DNA of 41,565 bases from Sphingomonas sp. 32-62-10 (GTDB lineage Bacteria > Pseudomonadota > Alphaproteobacteria > Sphingomonadales > Sphingomonadaceae), in contig NCEE01000025.1 in NCBI GenBank assembly GCA_002280555.1, positions 1-41,565 of the forward strand. The letters are read 5' to 3'. Position numbers and translations under genes: made by a program. The notes beneath the pieces are model-generated. The model was given only the letters and a program-made list of their open reading frames with translations, was not told where the DNA came from and did not search any database. Shown here in pieces: positions 16,964 to 24,353 of the stretch. Every line of letters starts with the position of its first letter. The stretch's first letter is position 1.

Positions 16964-17129
16964 ATGAACTGAAAACAACAATCGGTTCATGTTCGGTGTG
17001 TCGTGAAGCAGTTGCGCCAAACGGTGCAAAACCATGCACGATATCCACGTTATCCACAGGCCGGCTCCATCGAATCACGCTTGGTGCGACTCGGATTTGA
17101 TGACAGCATCATGACTGTAAGCAGCGGGT

Positions 17130-17530
17130 CACAAAGCAGGAAACTGCAGCAAGATCAGCTTCTTAGACCGGGATTTCGCGCAGGTGCCGAAAGGAAACCG
17201 TGGGGAAACCAGGTGGGATGTCGATCGGTGGAGGCGGCGGGCACGCGCAAGCGGGCAACGTGCTGAACGCTGGGCCGGCAACCGAATGTCTCGGGAAACT
17301 CGAAAGGGTGAAACGGGGCAGGATGCAAGCTGTCGGTTGGGCGCGGGTTCGCAAGAGCGCGCACCAAACCGACGGGGAGCAACCGAAAGCGCGACGCCTG
17401 ATGCCCCCCGCGGCACCGGCTGAGCATGCCGCCGAAACCAGAAGGCGCGGGGGAACCGAAAGGAACCCTAAGCGGATCGAAGTCCGGCGACCGGGGGTCG
17501 GCAGCAATGCCGGCCCCCATTTTCGTTTTT
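17130..17530 (+). ncRNA. Candidate structured non-coding RNA ending at a strong terminator
   Basis: No credible protein gene lies between 16886 and 17602, yet a textbook terminator on the plus strand (17493-17530) shows that something is transcribed through it. The upstream 360 nt are rich in structure: four C(GAAA)G tetraloop sequences at 17188, 17301, 17384 and 17457; a long hairpin at 17332-17373 (GTCGGTT/AACCGAC closed on GCGCG/CGCGC); and an enclosing helix GGGGCA (17315-17320) with TGCCCC (17402-17407). I looked for the hallmarks of RNase P RNA, tmRNA (including a tag frame), SRP RNA, cobalamin riboswitch and group II domain V and did not find them. The 5' boundary is a guess. It might also be a long structured leader for the channel gene at 17603, though the terminator argues against read-through. 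Confidence 0.45.
17493..17530 (+). terminator. Rho-independent terminator without an upstream plus-strand CDS
   Basis: GGGGGTCGGC (17493-17502), loop AGCAAT, GCCGGCCCCC (17509-17518), a 10-bp stem with one G-T pair, followed by ATTTTCGTTTTT. There is no T-run on the minus-strand side, so it works for plus-strand transcription only. Confidence 0.88.
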
Positions 17531-17602
17531 GGGCGCGGCCCATGCCAGTGTGGCGGAGAGGAGTGTCTTCGCGACTTGCCCACGATCCGCTAAGCCAGCA
17601 CC

Positions 17603-18253
17603 ATGTCGCCAATCATCCCCACCGCCACCACTGTCCTCCCGGCGATTGCGCCGTGGCTGGATGTTGTTGCGATTTCGCTGTTCGCGGCTACCGGCGCACT
17701 TGCTGCGGCAAAACGTGAGCAAACGATCGTCACCGCGTGCTTCTTCGCGCTTGTCACCGGGGTGGGCGGCGGCACGGTGCGCGACTTGTTGATCGGGGCG
17801 CCGGTATTCTGGGTGAGCGACAGCCGCGTCGCCGCCGCCTGTCTGATCGTCGCGATGCTGATCTGGATCACGCCCGTGCGCTGGTGGCAGGGATCAGCAC
17901 TCGACTGGTTCGATGCGGTGGGCTTGGCCGCCTATGCGGTTTTCGGTGCGGCCAAGGCGCTCGATTACGGCATCCCGCTCGTCCCCGCCGCGCTGATGGG
18001 CGTGGTGACGGCGTGCGTCGGCGGCATCATCCGCGATGTGCTGGCGGGCGAACCGTCGATCATCATGCGGCCGGAGATTTACGTGACGGCGGCGGCGCTC
18101 GCGGCGGGGTTGTATGTCGCGCTGGTCACGATCAGCGTGCCCGGCCCGATCGCCGCGATCATCGCGGCAGGCGCAGGTTTTTCGTTGCGCGCAGCCGCGA
18201 TCGGCTGGAAACTGGCGCTGCCGGCCTATCGTTCGCCGGGCACCAAGGGCTAA
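17603..18253 (+). CDS. TRIC-type cation channel family protein (UPF0126)
   Basis: A 216-residue inner-membrane protein with about seven helices in two similar halves. Each half carries the family signature: GVGGGTVRDLLIG near residue 55 and CVGGIIRDVLAGE near residue 140. Prokaryotic TRIC homologues form trimeric monovalent-cation channels; the physiological role in bacteria is not settled. The stop overlaps the stop of the converging DUF2490 gene. It stands 70 nt downstream of the terminator of the candidate ncRNA. Confidence 0.9.
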   Translation: MSPIIPTATTVLPAIAPWLDVVAISLFAATGALAAAKREQTIVTACFFALVTGVGGGTVRDLLIGAPVFWVSDSRVAAACLIVAMLIWITPVRWWQGSALDWFDAVGLAAYAVFGAAKALDYGIPLVPAALMGVVTACVGGIIRDVLAGEPSIIMRPEIYVTAAALAAGLYVALVTISVPGPIAAIIAAGAGFSLRAAAIGWKLALPAYRSPGTKG

Positions 18254-18924
18254 AGCCGGGCCAACAAATTGATGCTCGCGGCATGGTTGGTTCGATCGGG
18301 GCCCCGCCGAAAGATCGTCTGGTTGAGGTAACCTGGCTCGAGGTTGACCTGCTTGCTCAACGGTATGGATAGACCGACAAAGGTGCGAACTTGGTCCACC
18401 CCGGCGCGGGCACCCCAATCCGTGCTGTTGGCGGCGTAAAATCCCTCAGCGAAGATCACGCCCGATACCTTGCCGCCGCGCTGCAGCGGCATTTGCGCAC
18501 GGACGAATTGGCGTAGTCGCCAACCCGTGTCACGTCGCCCTTCAATCATCCGTTGCTCGATCCGCGACCGGCCCCAGACGTACAACCCACGCCCATTGCG
18601 CACGATGGGAAAGCTCAGCTGTTCCCAAACCCGATGTTCGTTGGTTGCCGCACCATTGGCGGGATCAGTCCGGACGAATGCATAGCCGAGGTGCGCTGTC
18701 GTATCGCGCGCCAGTCGCAGGCCAATGGCCGGGCGGATGATGATCTGCGTACCGCGAGTGGCGTCGGTAAACCGGGTCTGACCCTCCGCCCAGAAAATCA
18801 GATCGCCCTTGATCGATCCCTGCGCGAGCGCCTGCGCCCAAGCCTGGCCGTCATCCTGTGCTTGAACGGGTACGGCGGCGAGCGCCACCAAAGTCGGCAC
18901 GACCAACCGGACGATCGTTTTCAT
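18250..18924 (-). CDS. DUF2490 outer-membrane-like protein
   Basis: A 224-residue exported protein with a signal peptide (MKTIVRLVVPTLVALAAVPVQAQ). The mature part has alternating hydrophobic/polar strands and ends in an aromatic/hydrophobic residue pattern (HAASINLLARL), as expected for a small outer-membrane beta-barrel. The pattern RVWEQLSFPI ... GLYVWGRSRIEQRMIEG ... WRLRQFVRAQMPL is that of DUF2490. Function unknown. Its ATG overlaps the GNAT stop (TGATG), so it is the third gene of the sppA operon. Confidence 0.82.
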   Translation of the reverse strand: MKTIVRLVVPTLVALAAVPVQAQDDGQAWAQALAQGSIKGDLIFWAEGQTRFTDATRGTQIIIRPAIGLRLARDTTAHLGYAFVRTDPANGAATNEHRVWEQLSFPIVRNGRGLYVWGRSRIEQRMIEGRRDTGWRLRQFVRAQMPLQRGGKVSGVIFAEGFYAANSTDWGARAGVDQVRTFVGLSIPLSKQVNLEPGYLNQTIFRRGPDRTNHAASINLLARL

Positions 18925-19487
18925 CAGGCCCGTACCAGCCCCACCTCGCTGAACGGCCGTGGTTCCACTGGCGGCACGCTCGGTTCGTTCAGCTCACATT
19001 GCCAGAAGCCGACATCGATCCACTGGCCCTGCTTGTAGCCGACCTCACGGTACACCCCGGCGCGACGGAACCCGACCGCCTCGTGCAGCCGGATTGATCC
19101 ATCATTGGGCAGCGCGATTGCGCCGATCGCCTGGGTGAAGCCCTGGACTCGCAACGTGTCGATCAGCGCCTCATACAGCAGCCGCCCGGCGCCCTGCCCC
19201 TGCACAGCGCCCGCGACATAGATCGATGTCTCGACGACATAGCGATAGGCAGGCCGATCACGGAACTGGCTGGCATAGGCATAAGCGAGCACGCCGCCGC
19301 CTTCGGGATCGCCATTGGTGGCGACCAGCCAGGGGTAAAGTCCGCCCGATGCCGCCATCCGCGTGCGCATCTGGCGGGTATCGGGTGCATCGGTTTCAAA
19401 CGACACCGTGCCGCTCAGCACAAATGGCGCATAGATTGCCGCAATCGCCGCCGCATCGTCGGGCGTCGCCGCGCGGATGGCGATCAC
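18924..19487 (-). CDS. GNAT acetyltransferase, phosphinothricin-acetyltransferase-like
   Basis: A 187-residue GNAT enzyme transferring acetyl from acetyl-CoA to an amine. The opening IRAATPDDAAAIAAIYAPFVL, the early GTVSFETDAPD and the acetyl-CoA loop VQGQGAGRLLYEALID place it in the Pat/YncA group. Homologues acetylate phosphinothricin, methionine sulfoximine or other amino acids; which applies here cannot be told. Start is a GTG overlapping the sppA stop (GTGA), and its stop overlaps the DUF2490 start, so all three are translationally coupled. Confidence 0.85.
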   Translation of the reverse strand: MIAIRAATPDDAAAIAAIYAPFVLSGTVSFETDAPDTRQMRTRMAASGGLYPWLVATNGDPEGGGVLAYAYASQFRDRPAYRYVVETSIYVAGAVQGQGAGRLLYEALIDTLRVQGFTQAIGAIALPNDGSIRLHEAVGFRRAGVYREVGYKQGQWIDVGFWQCELNEPSVPPVEPRPFSEVGLVRA

Positions 19488-21373
19488 AGGCCGAGGCGCG
19501 CCAGTACGATGTCCATCAGCCGCACATCATCACGGCCCGGTGCGGCCGGCGCGAGCCCGCCGCATTCGAGGCAGCGCGCCTGCACCGAACCGCCGCGCAC
19601 CAAACGCTGCATGTCGCCCAGCGCCTGCGCGAATACCGCACGACGATCCCGCGCGATCCGGGCAAAGGCGTCGCCCGCCTGATCGGCTTCTTCTTCTTCA
19701 TCCTTGCGTGAGAAATCCCCGGCAAACTTGGCGAACCAACCTGGCTTCTTCTCGAGATACTCGGCATGAACCTTTTTCGGATCGAGCTTGGCGCGGCGCG
19801 CCGCTTCGTCGATCGCGTCCTGCAGCGTGCCGAACCGGTCGACCAGACCGATCTGGCGCGCGGTGCCACCATCCCACACGCGGCCCTGCGCGATACTGTC
19901 AACCTTTTCGACGGACATTTTGCGGGCAGATGCGACGCGGGACAGGAACTGGGCATAGCCGTGCTCGATGCCGGACTGCAGGATCGAATCGACCTCCGCA
20001 TTGGTGCCGGCAAACACATCGGGCTGGCCGCTAAGGGGGCTGCTTTTCACACCGTCTGCGGTAATGCCAAGCTTGCTCAGGCTCTTCTCAAAGGTCGGGA
20101 TGATCCCGAAAATGCCGATCGATCCGGTGATCGTATTCGGTTCGGCAAAAATCACATCGCCAGCCGTTGCCACCCAATAGCCGCCTGAAGCCGCCACCGA
20201 ACCCATCGAGATGACGACAGGAAGTTTCTGCGCCTTGGCCTCAAGTACAGCCTGCCGGATCGTTTCAGACGCCAGTGCCGAGCCACCCGGCGAATCGACG
20301 CGGACAACCAGCGCCTTTAGCGTCTTCTTGGCCAGACCATCGAGCACCAGCTTGGAGATGGTCGCGCCGCCTGCAGTGCCAGCGCCGGCCTTGCCGTCCA
20401 CGATATCACCCGCCACGGTGATCACGCCGATCGCGTCGCCCGTCTTGGACAGCGGATTTGCCTTTACATAATCGTCGTAGCGGATCGTGGCGAATGTCGG
20501 TGCGCCCTTGCCGGTCTTCTTGCCCGCAATTTCGATCACGCGCGCGGTGAAGGCGGCACGATCACCCAGCTTATCGATCAGCCCTGCCTTCATATTGGCA
20601 GCGGCGATATCGCCCTTGGTGGCAGCCACCAGCGCGCCCGGCGTTGCCAGAAACTGCGCCGATTGCGCCTTTGGTCGCGCCTTGCCGACGGCGTCCTTCC
20701 AGTCGGTCAGCAGCGATCCGTACAGCGCTTCGCTCGCCGCGCGCGCTTCGGGGGACTGATCGGTGCGAGTATAGGGTTCGACGAACGACTTGAACTTGCC
20801 GACGCGGTAGACATGAACGTTCACGCCCAGCTTATCGATCAGCCCCTTGTAATAAAGCTGCGAGCCGCCGGGGCCGGTGAACAGTGTGCCGCCCATCGGG
20901 TTCATCCAGATCTCGCTGGCATTCGCCGCCAGACGATAGCCCGAATCGGTATAGCCGGTTGCATAAGCAAGCACGGGCTTGCCGCTGCTGCGCACCCGGC
21001 CGAGCGCGGTGGCGACTTCGCTGACTGCGGCGGGATACCCGCCAGCAAAACTATCAAGATCGAGCACGATCGCCTTGACGCGCTTGTCGTCCTTGGCGGC
21101 ATCGATCACGCGGACCAGATCGCGAAGCCGGATTTCACGCGGGCCACTATCGCCACCGAAATTGAATTCGGGATCGGCAGGCTGCTCGACGATGACGCCA
21201 GCCAGATCGAGCAGCAGCGCGCCATCCTTGATCCCGCCGGCGTTCGGCCGCGATGAAAGCCCGGCGAACAACACGCCAAAGAACAACAGCATCGCAATCA
21301 GGACCAGACCGTCCTTGATGCCGACCAACAGCTTCCAGGCTCCGCGCACCAGTTTCACTGCTTTTGCTCCCAA
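19484..21373 (-). CDS. sppA: Signal peptide peptidase SppA, 67-kDa type
   Basis: A 629-residue inner-membrane serine protease that degrades cleaved signal peptides. An N-terminal anchor (LVLIAMLLFFGVLFAGL) precedes two tandem S49 domains. The catalytic Lys is in the first domain (YRVGKFKSFVEPYTRT), the nucleophile Ser in the second (VISMGSVAASGGYWVA), followed by NTITGSIGIFG. The C-terminal ~80 residues are Lys-rich then carry a CLECGG pair near the end, outside the usual domains. It heads an operon with a GNAT enzyme and a DUF2490 protein. Confidence 0.93.
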   Translation of the reverse strand: MGAKAVKLVRGAWKLLVGIKDGLVLIAMLLFFGVLFAGLSSRPNAGGIKDGALLLDLAGVIVEQPADPEFNFGGDSGPREIRLRDLVRVIDAAKDDKRVKAIVLDLDSFAGGYPAAVSEVATALGRVRSSGKPVLAYATGYTDSGYRLAANASEIWMNPMGGTLFTGPGGSQLYYKGLIDKLGVNVHVYRVGKFKSFVEPYTRTDQSPEARAASEALYGSLLTDWKDAVGKARPKAQSAQFLATPGALVAATKGDIAAANMKAGLIDKLGDRAAFTARVIEIAGKKTGKGAPTFATIRYDDYVKANPLSKTGDAIGVITVAGDIVDGKAGAGTAGGATISKLVLDGLAKKTLKALVVRVDSPGGSALASETIRQAVLEAKAQKLPVVISMGSVAASGGYWVATAGDVIFAEPNTITGSIGIFGIIPTFEKSLSKLGITADGVKSSPLSGQPDVFAGTNAEVDSILQSGIEHGYAQFLSRVASARKMSVEKVDSIAQGRVWDGGTARQIGLVDRFGTLQDAIDEAARRAKLDPKKVHAEYLEKKPGWFAKFAGDFSRKDEEEEADQAGDAFARIARDRRAVFAQALGDMQRLVRGGSVQARCLECGGLAPAAPGRDDVRLMDIVLARLGL

Positions 21374-21525
21374 TTAGATCCGAATGGCGTAACCCGAACG
21401 GGGATAACCCCCGCTTGACCGCATATCGCTAGCCTATGCGCAGCGTTGAGTAAATGACCCGTATTACACCGGCAATACAGGCTTGGGACGGTTACATTTT
21501 CGCGTTTTCATCGGCGCGCAGTGCC

Positions 21526-21554
21526 TTGACGAATCTGTCGGCCGACCACATATG
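21526..21554 (+). promoter_or_regulatory. Promoter of groES-groEL
   Basis: TTGACG (21526-21531), 17-nt spacer, CATATG (21549-21554). The -35 reads CTTGACG in context, which would suit either the housekeeping sigma or an alphaproteobacterial RpoH. The CIRCE element lies just downstream, over the expected transcript start. Confidence 0.6.
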
Positions 21555-21561
21555 CGCCTTG

Positions 21562-21588
21562 CTGGCACTCGCCAACTGTGAGTGCTAA
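21562..21588 (+). promoter_or_regulatory. CIRCE operator (HrcA site)
   Basis: Arms CTGGCACTC (21562-21570) and GAGTGCTAA (21580-21588) with the invariant 9-nt spacer. Consensus is TTAGCACTC-N9-GAGTGCTAA; the left arm has two differences. HrcA binding here represses groESL until heat stress titrates GroEL away. Confidence 0.9.
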
Positions 21589-21627
21589 CGACCATTTCAC
21601 TCTGACCTTATGGAAAGGATCGAACGC

Positions 21628-21915
21628 ATGAACTTTCGTCCCTTGCACGATCGCGTTCTCGTTCGCCGCGTTGAAGCCGAAGAAAAAACGGCTGGCGGCA
21701 TCATCATCTCCGAAACCGCCAAGGAAAAGCCGCAGGAAGGCGAAGTCGTCTCCGTCGGCACCGGCACCCGCGCCGATGACGGCAAGATCACCCCGCTGGA
21801 TGTCAAGGCCGGCGACAAGATCCTGTTCGGCAAATGGTCGGGCACCGAGGTCAAGGTTGGCGGCGAAGACCTGCTGATCATGAAGGAATCGGACATTCTT
21901 GGGATTGTTGGCTGA
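21628..21915 (+). CDS. groES: Co-chaperonin GroES
   Basis: A 95-residue GroES: MNFRPLHDRVLVRR, the mobile loop (EEKTAGGIIISETAKEKPQEG) that contacts GroEL, and the terminal KESDILGIVG. I start at the ATG at 21628, with GGAAAGGA at 21612-21619; six codons upstream in frame are leader. The terminal codons (LGIVG-stop) are re-copied three more times in the spacer behind the gene. Confidence 0.98.
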   Translation: MNFRPLHDRVLVRRVEAEEKTAGGIIISETAKEKPQEGEVVSVGTGTRADDGKITPLDVKAGDKILFGKWSGTEVKVGGEDLLIMKESDILGIVG

Positions 21916-21996
21916 CACCAACGGGCTCGGGATTGTTGGCTAACGCCAACGAGCTCGGGATTGTTAGCTAAAACCAACCGCTTGGGCATCGTCGGC
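21901..21996 (+). repeat. Four-copy 28-bp tandem repeat from the groES 3' end into the groES-groEL spacer
   Basis: The block beginning GGGATTGTTGGCT recurs at 21901, 21929, 21957 and, diverged, at 21984 (GGGCATCGTCGGC). Copy 1 overlaps the last groES codons and its stop. Each unit carries a small hairpin; in copy 2 it is the perfect GTTGGC-TAAC-GCCAAC. Confidence 0.9.
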
Positions 21997-22010
21997 AAAA
22001 CCGCTCGATA

Positions 22011-22030
22011 CCCGCAACTTCCGCAACTTC
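22011..22030 (+). repeat. 20-nt leader motif before groEL (exact match before fumC)
   Basis: CCCGCAACTTCCGCAACTTC, itself two 9-bp units of CCGCAACTT, ends 22 nt before the groEL ATG. The identical 20-mer lies on the minus strand at 29567-29548, 13 nt before the fumC ATG. Confidence 0.85.
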
Positions 22031-22052
22031 ACATTTTCGAAAGGGTAGCCAC

Positions 22053-23696
22053 ATGGCAGCCAAGGACGTAAAATTTTCGCGTGACGCACGTGAACGCATT
22101 CTGCGCGGCGTCGACATTCTCGCCGATGCCGTCAAGGTCACGCTGGGGCCAAAGGGCCGCAACGTCGTGATCGACAAGAGCTTCGGTGCGCCCCGCATCA
22201 CCAAGGACGGCGTTACCGTCGCCAAGGAAATCGAACTCAAGGACAAGTTCGAGAACATGGGCGCGCAGATGCTGCGCGAAGTCGCCTCCAAGACCAACGA
22301 TGTTGCCGGTGATGGCACCACCACCGCAACTGTGCTCGCCCAGGCGATCGTGCGGGAAGGCATGAAGTCGGTTGCGGCCGGCATGAACCCGATGGACCTG
22401 AAGCGCGGCATCGACCTCGCGGTCATCGAAGTCGTCAAGGACCTGAAGGCGCGCTCCAAGCCCGTCTCCGGCACCAAGGAAATCGCCCAGGTCGGCATCA
22501 TTTCGGCCAATGGCGACACCGTTGTCGGTGAGAAGATCGCTGAAGCGATGGAAAAGGTCGGCAAGGAAGGCGTGATCACCGTCGAGGAAGCCAAGGGCCT
22601 CGAATTCGAGCTCGACGTCGTCGAAGGCATGCAGTTCGACCGTGGCTATCTGAGCCCCTACTTCATCACCAACCCGGAAAAGATGTCGGTCGAACTGAAC
22701 GATCCGTACATCCTGATCCACGAAAAGAAGCTGTCGAACCTGCAGGCGATGCTCCCGATCCTGGAAGCCGTTGTTCAGTCGGGCCGTCCGCTGCTGATCA
22801 TCGCGGAAGACATCGAGGGTGAGGCGCTCGCCACGCTCGTCGTGAACAAGCTGCGCGGTGGCCTGAAGGTCGCGGCCGTCAAGGCGCCTGGCTTCGGCGA
22901 TCGCCGCAAGGCGATGCTCGAAGACATCGCGATCCTGACCAAGGGCGAGATGATTTCGGAAGACCTCGGCATCAAGCTCGAGAGCGTCACGATCGGCATG
23001 CTCGGCACCGCCAAGCGCGTCACGATCGACAAGGACAACACCACCATCGTCGATGGTGCTGGTGACCATGACGCGATCAAGGGCCGCACCGATGCGATCC
23101 GTCAGCAGATCGAGAACACGACGTCGGACTATGACAAGGAAAAGCTGCAGGAGCGTCTGGCGAAGCTCGCCGGTGGTGTTGCCGTGATCAAGGTCGGCGG
23201 TTCGACCGAGGTTGAAGTCAAGGAGCGCAAGGACCGCGTCGACGATGCGCTGCACGCAACCCGCGCAGCCGTTGAAGAAGGCATCGTCCCCGGCGGCGGC
23301 ACCGCGCTGCTTTATGCAACGCGTGCACTTGAAGGCATGAAGGGCGCGAACGACGATCAGACCCGCGGCATCGATATCATCCGCAAGGCGCTCTACGCGC
23401 CGGTCCGTCAGATCGCCCAGAATGCTGGCCATGACGGTGCGGTGATCTCGGGCAAGCTGCTCGACGGCAACGACCAGAACATGGGCTTCAACGCGCAGAC
23501 CGACCAGTATGAAAACCTGGTTGAAAGCGGCGTGATCGACCCGACCAAGGTCGTGCGCACTGCCCTTCAGGACGCAGCTTCGGTCTCGGGCCTGCTCATC
23601 ACCACCGAAGCAGCGGTGAGCGAGCTTCCCGAAGACAAGGCAGCCCCCGCCATGGGCGGCGGCGGCATGGGCGGCATGGGCGGCATGGATTTTTGA
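22053..23696 (+). CDS. groEL: Chaperonin GroEL
   Basis: A complete 547-residue 60-kDa chaperonin: nucleotide-binding VTLGPKGRNVVIDKS and the catalytic GDGTTTATVLAQ, the apical domain, GGGTALLYATRAL, and the C-terminal GGGMGGMGGMDF tail that lines the cavity. AAGGG at 22044-22048 is the ribosome-binding site. It is co-transcribed with groES across a 137-nt spacer that contains the tandem hairpin repeat and the 20-nt leader motif. Confidence 0.99.
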   Translation: MAAKDVKFSRDARERILRGVDILADAVKVTLGPKGRNVVIDKSFGAPRITKDGVTVAKEIELKDKFENMGAQMLREVASKTNDVAGDGTTTATVLAQAIVREGMKSVAAGMNPMDLKRGIDLAVIEVVKDLKARSKPVSGTKEIAQVGIISANGDTVVGEKIAEAMEKVGKEGVITVEEAKGLEFELDVVEGMQFDRGYLSPYFITNPEKMSVELNDPYILIHEKKLSNLQAMLPILEAVVQSGRPLLIIAEDIEGEALATLVVNKLRGGLKVAAVKAPGFGDRRKAMLEDIAILTKGEMISEDLGIKLESVTIGMLGTAKRVTIDKDNTTIVDGAGDHDAIKGRTDAIRQQIENTTSDYDKEKLQERLAKLAGGVAVIKVGGSTEVEVKERKDRVDDALHATRAAVEEGIVPGGGTALLYATRALEGMKGANDDQTRGIDIIRKALYAPVRQIAQNAGHDGAVISGKLLDGNDQNMGFNAQTDQYENLVESGVIDPTKVVRTALQDAASVSGLLITTEAAVSELPEDKAAPAMGGGGMGGMGGMDF

Positions 23697-23703
23697 TTTC
23701 GGA

Positions 23704-23726
23704 CCGGGCGAGCCGCGCTCGCCCGG
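23704..23726 (+). other. Hairpin directly after groEL
   Basis: CCGGGCGAGC / GCTCGCCCGG with a 3-nt loop, 8 nt after the stop, without a T-run. More likely a 3'-end stabiliser than a terminator; the true terminator is the one at 23826. Confidence 0.6.
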
Positions 23727-23825
23727 ACACAAAATCAGAACGGCCGGCGGGGTCGCCAGACCCCGACCGACCAGTCCCGGCTCTGCCGGGACCGTGCCAC
23801 CCACAAAACCTGTCGAAACAACAGC

Positions 23826-23857
23826 AAAGGGCCGGAGGAGCGATCCCCCGGCCCTTT
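23826..23857. terminator. Bidirectional terminator between groEL and the HxlR gene
   Basis: AAAGGGCCGG-A-GGA, loop GCGA, TCC-C-CCGGCCCTTT. Short A and T runs on both sides let it serve both converging genes. Confidence 0.7.
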
Positions 23858-23910
23858 CGCATTGGACCTGCGTCGCCGGCGATCCCCTGCCGCCGACAAG
23901 CATCTTCCCG

Positions 23911-24267
23911 CTAACCAGCCACCTCGAAAATCCGTTCGGCCATATGCTTCACGCCCCAGTCGCGCATCGCCACCAGAATTGGCTCAAGCGATCGGCCGTG
24001 CGGCGTCAGGCGATATTCGACGCGCGGTGGCACCTCGGCATAGACGCGGCGCTCGATGATCCCGTCGGCTTCCAGCTCGCGAAGCTGGTTGGTCAGCATC
24101 TTTTGGGTAATCGCCGCCGGAATGCGCCGCCGCAACTCGTTGAAGCGCAGCATATCGGCCTCAAGCAGGCGGAACATGATGACCGGCTTCCACCGTCCGC
24201 CGACCACCGACAAGGTCGCCTCGACCGAGCAGCCAAACGGGCGGTGGATCAGTTCTTCAGTATCCAT
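23911..24267 (-). CDS. HxlR-family transcriptional regulator
   Basis: A 118-residue winged-helix regulator. Family pattern: CSVEATLSVVGGRWKPVIMFRLLEADMLRFNELRRRIPAAITQKMLTNQLRELEADGIIERRVYAEVPPRVEYRLTPHG is seen in pieces with the typical GGRWKP and ITQKMLTNQLR blocks. The Cys at the start of the domain (FGCSVE) is in the place where HxlR/YodB/QorR proteins carry a redox- or quinone-sensing cysteine. I start at MDTEELIH (ATG 24265-24267); six codons upstream are in frame. It is divergent from a quinone oxidoreductase gene, an arrangement in which these regulators usually control the neighbour. Confidence 0.9.
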   Translation of the reverse strand: MDTEELIHRPFGCSVEATLSVVGGRWKPVIMFRLLEADMLRFNELRRRIPAAITQKMLTNQLRELEADGIIERRVYAEVPPRVEYRLTPHGRSLEPILVAMRDWGVKHMAERIFEVAG

Positions 24268-24353
24268 TTGGGTACTACCCCACAAAATCGTGCGTACTCG
24301 TAGTTTTCGCAGATAGGCCGATATCGGGGGCGTAACAACCGGAGTATGTCCCC
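24268..24353. promoter_or_regulatory. Divergent promoter region with repeated GTACT
   Basis: This 86-bp gap between the HxlR gene and the oxidoreductase contains GGTACTACC near 24270 and CGTACTCGTAG near 24293. HxlR-family operators are TACT-centred palindromes; this is a plausible but unproven operator pair. Confidence 0.35.

Noticed and set aside
17129..17612. Overlapping minus-strand open frames of 95-149 codons in the long intergenic region
   Set aside because: They overlap one another in different frames, have no plausible start site and Pro/Arg/Ser-rich products; the plus-strand terminator points to RNA instead.
22029..23903. A 624-codon open frame on the strand opposite groEL
   Set aside because: It is the mirror of the high-GC groEL codon pattern; no signal, domain or ribosome-binding site, while groEL is certain.
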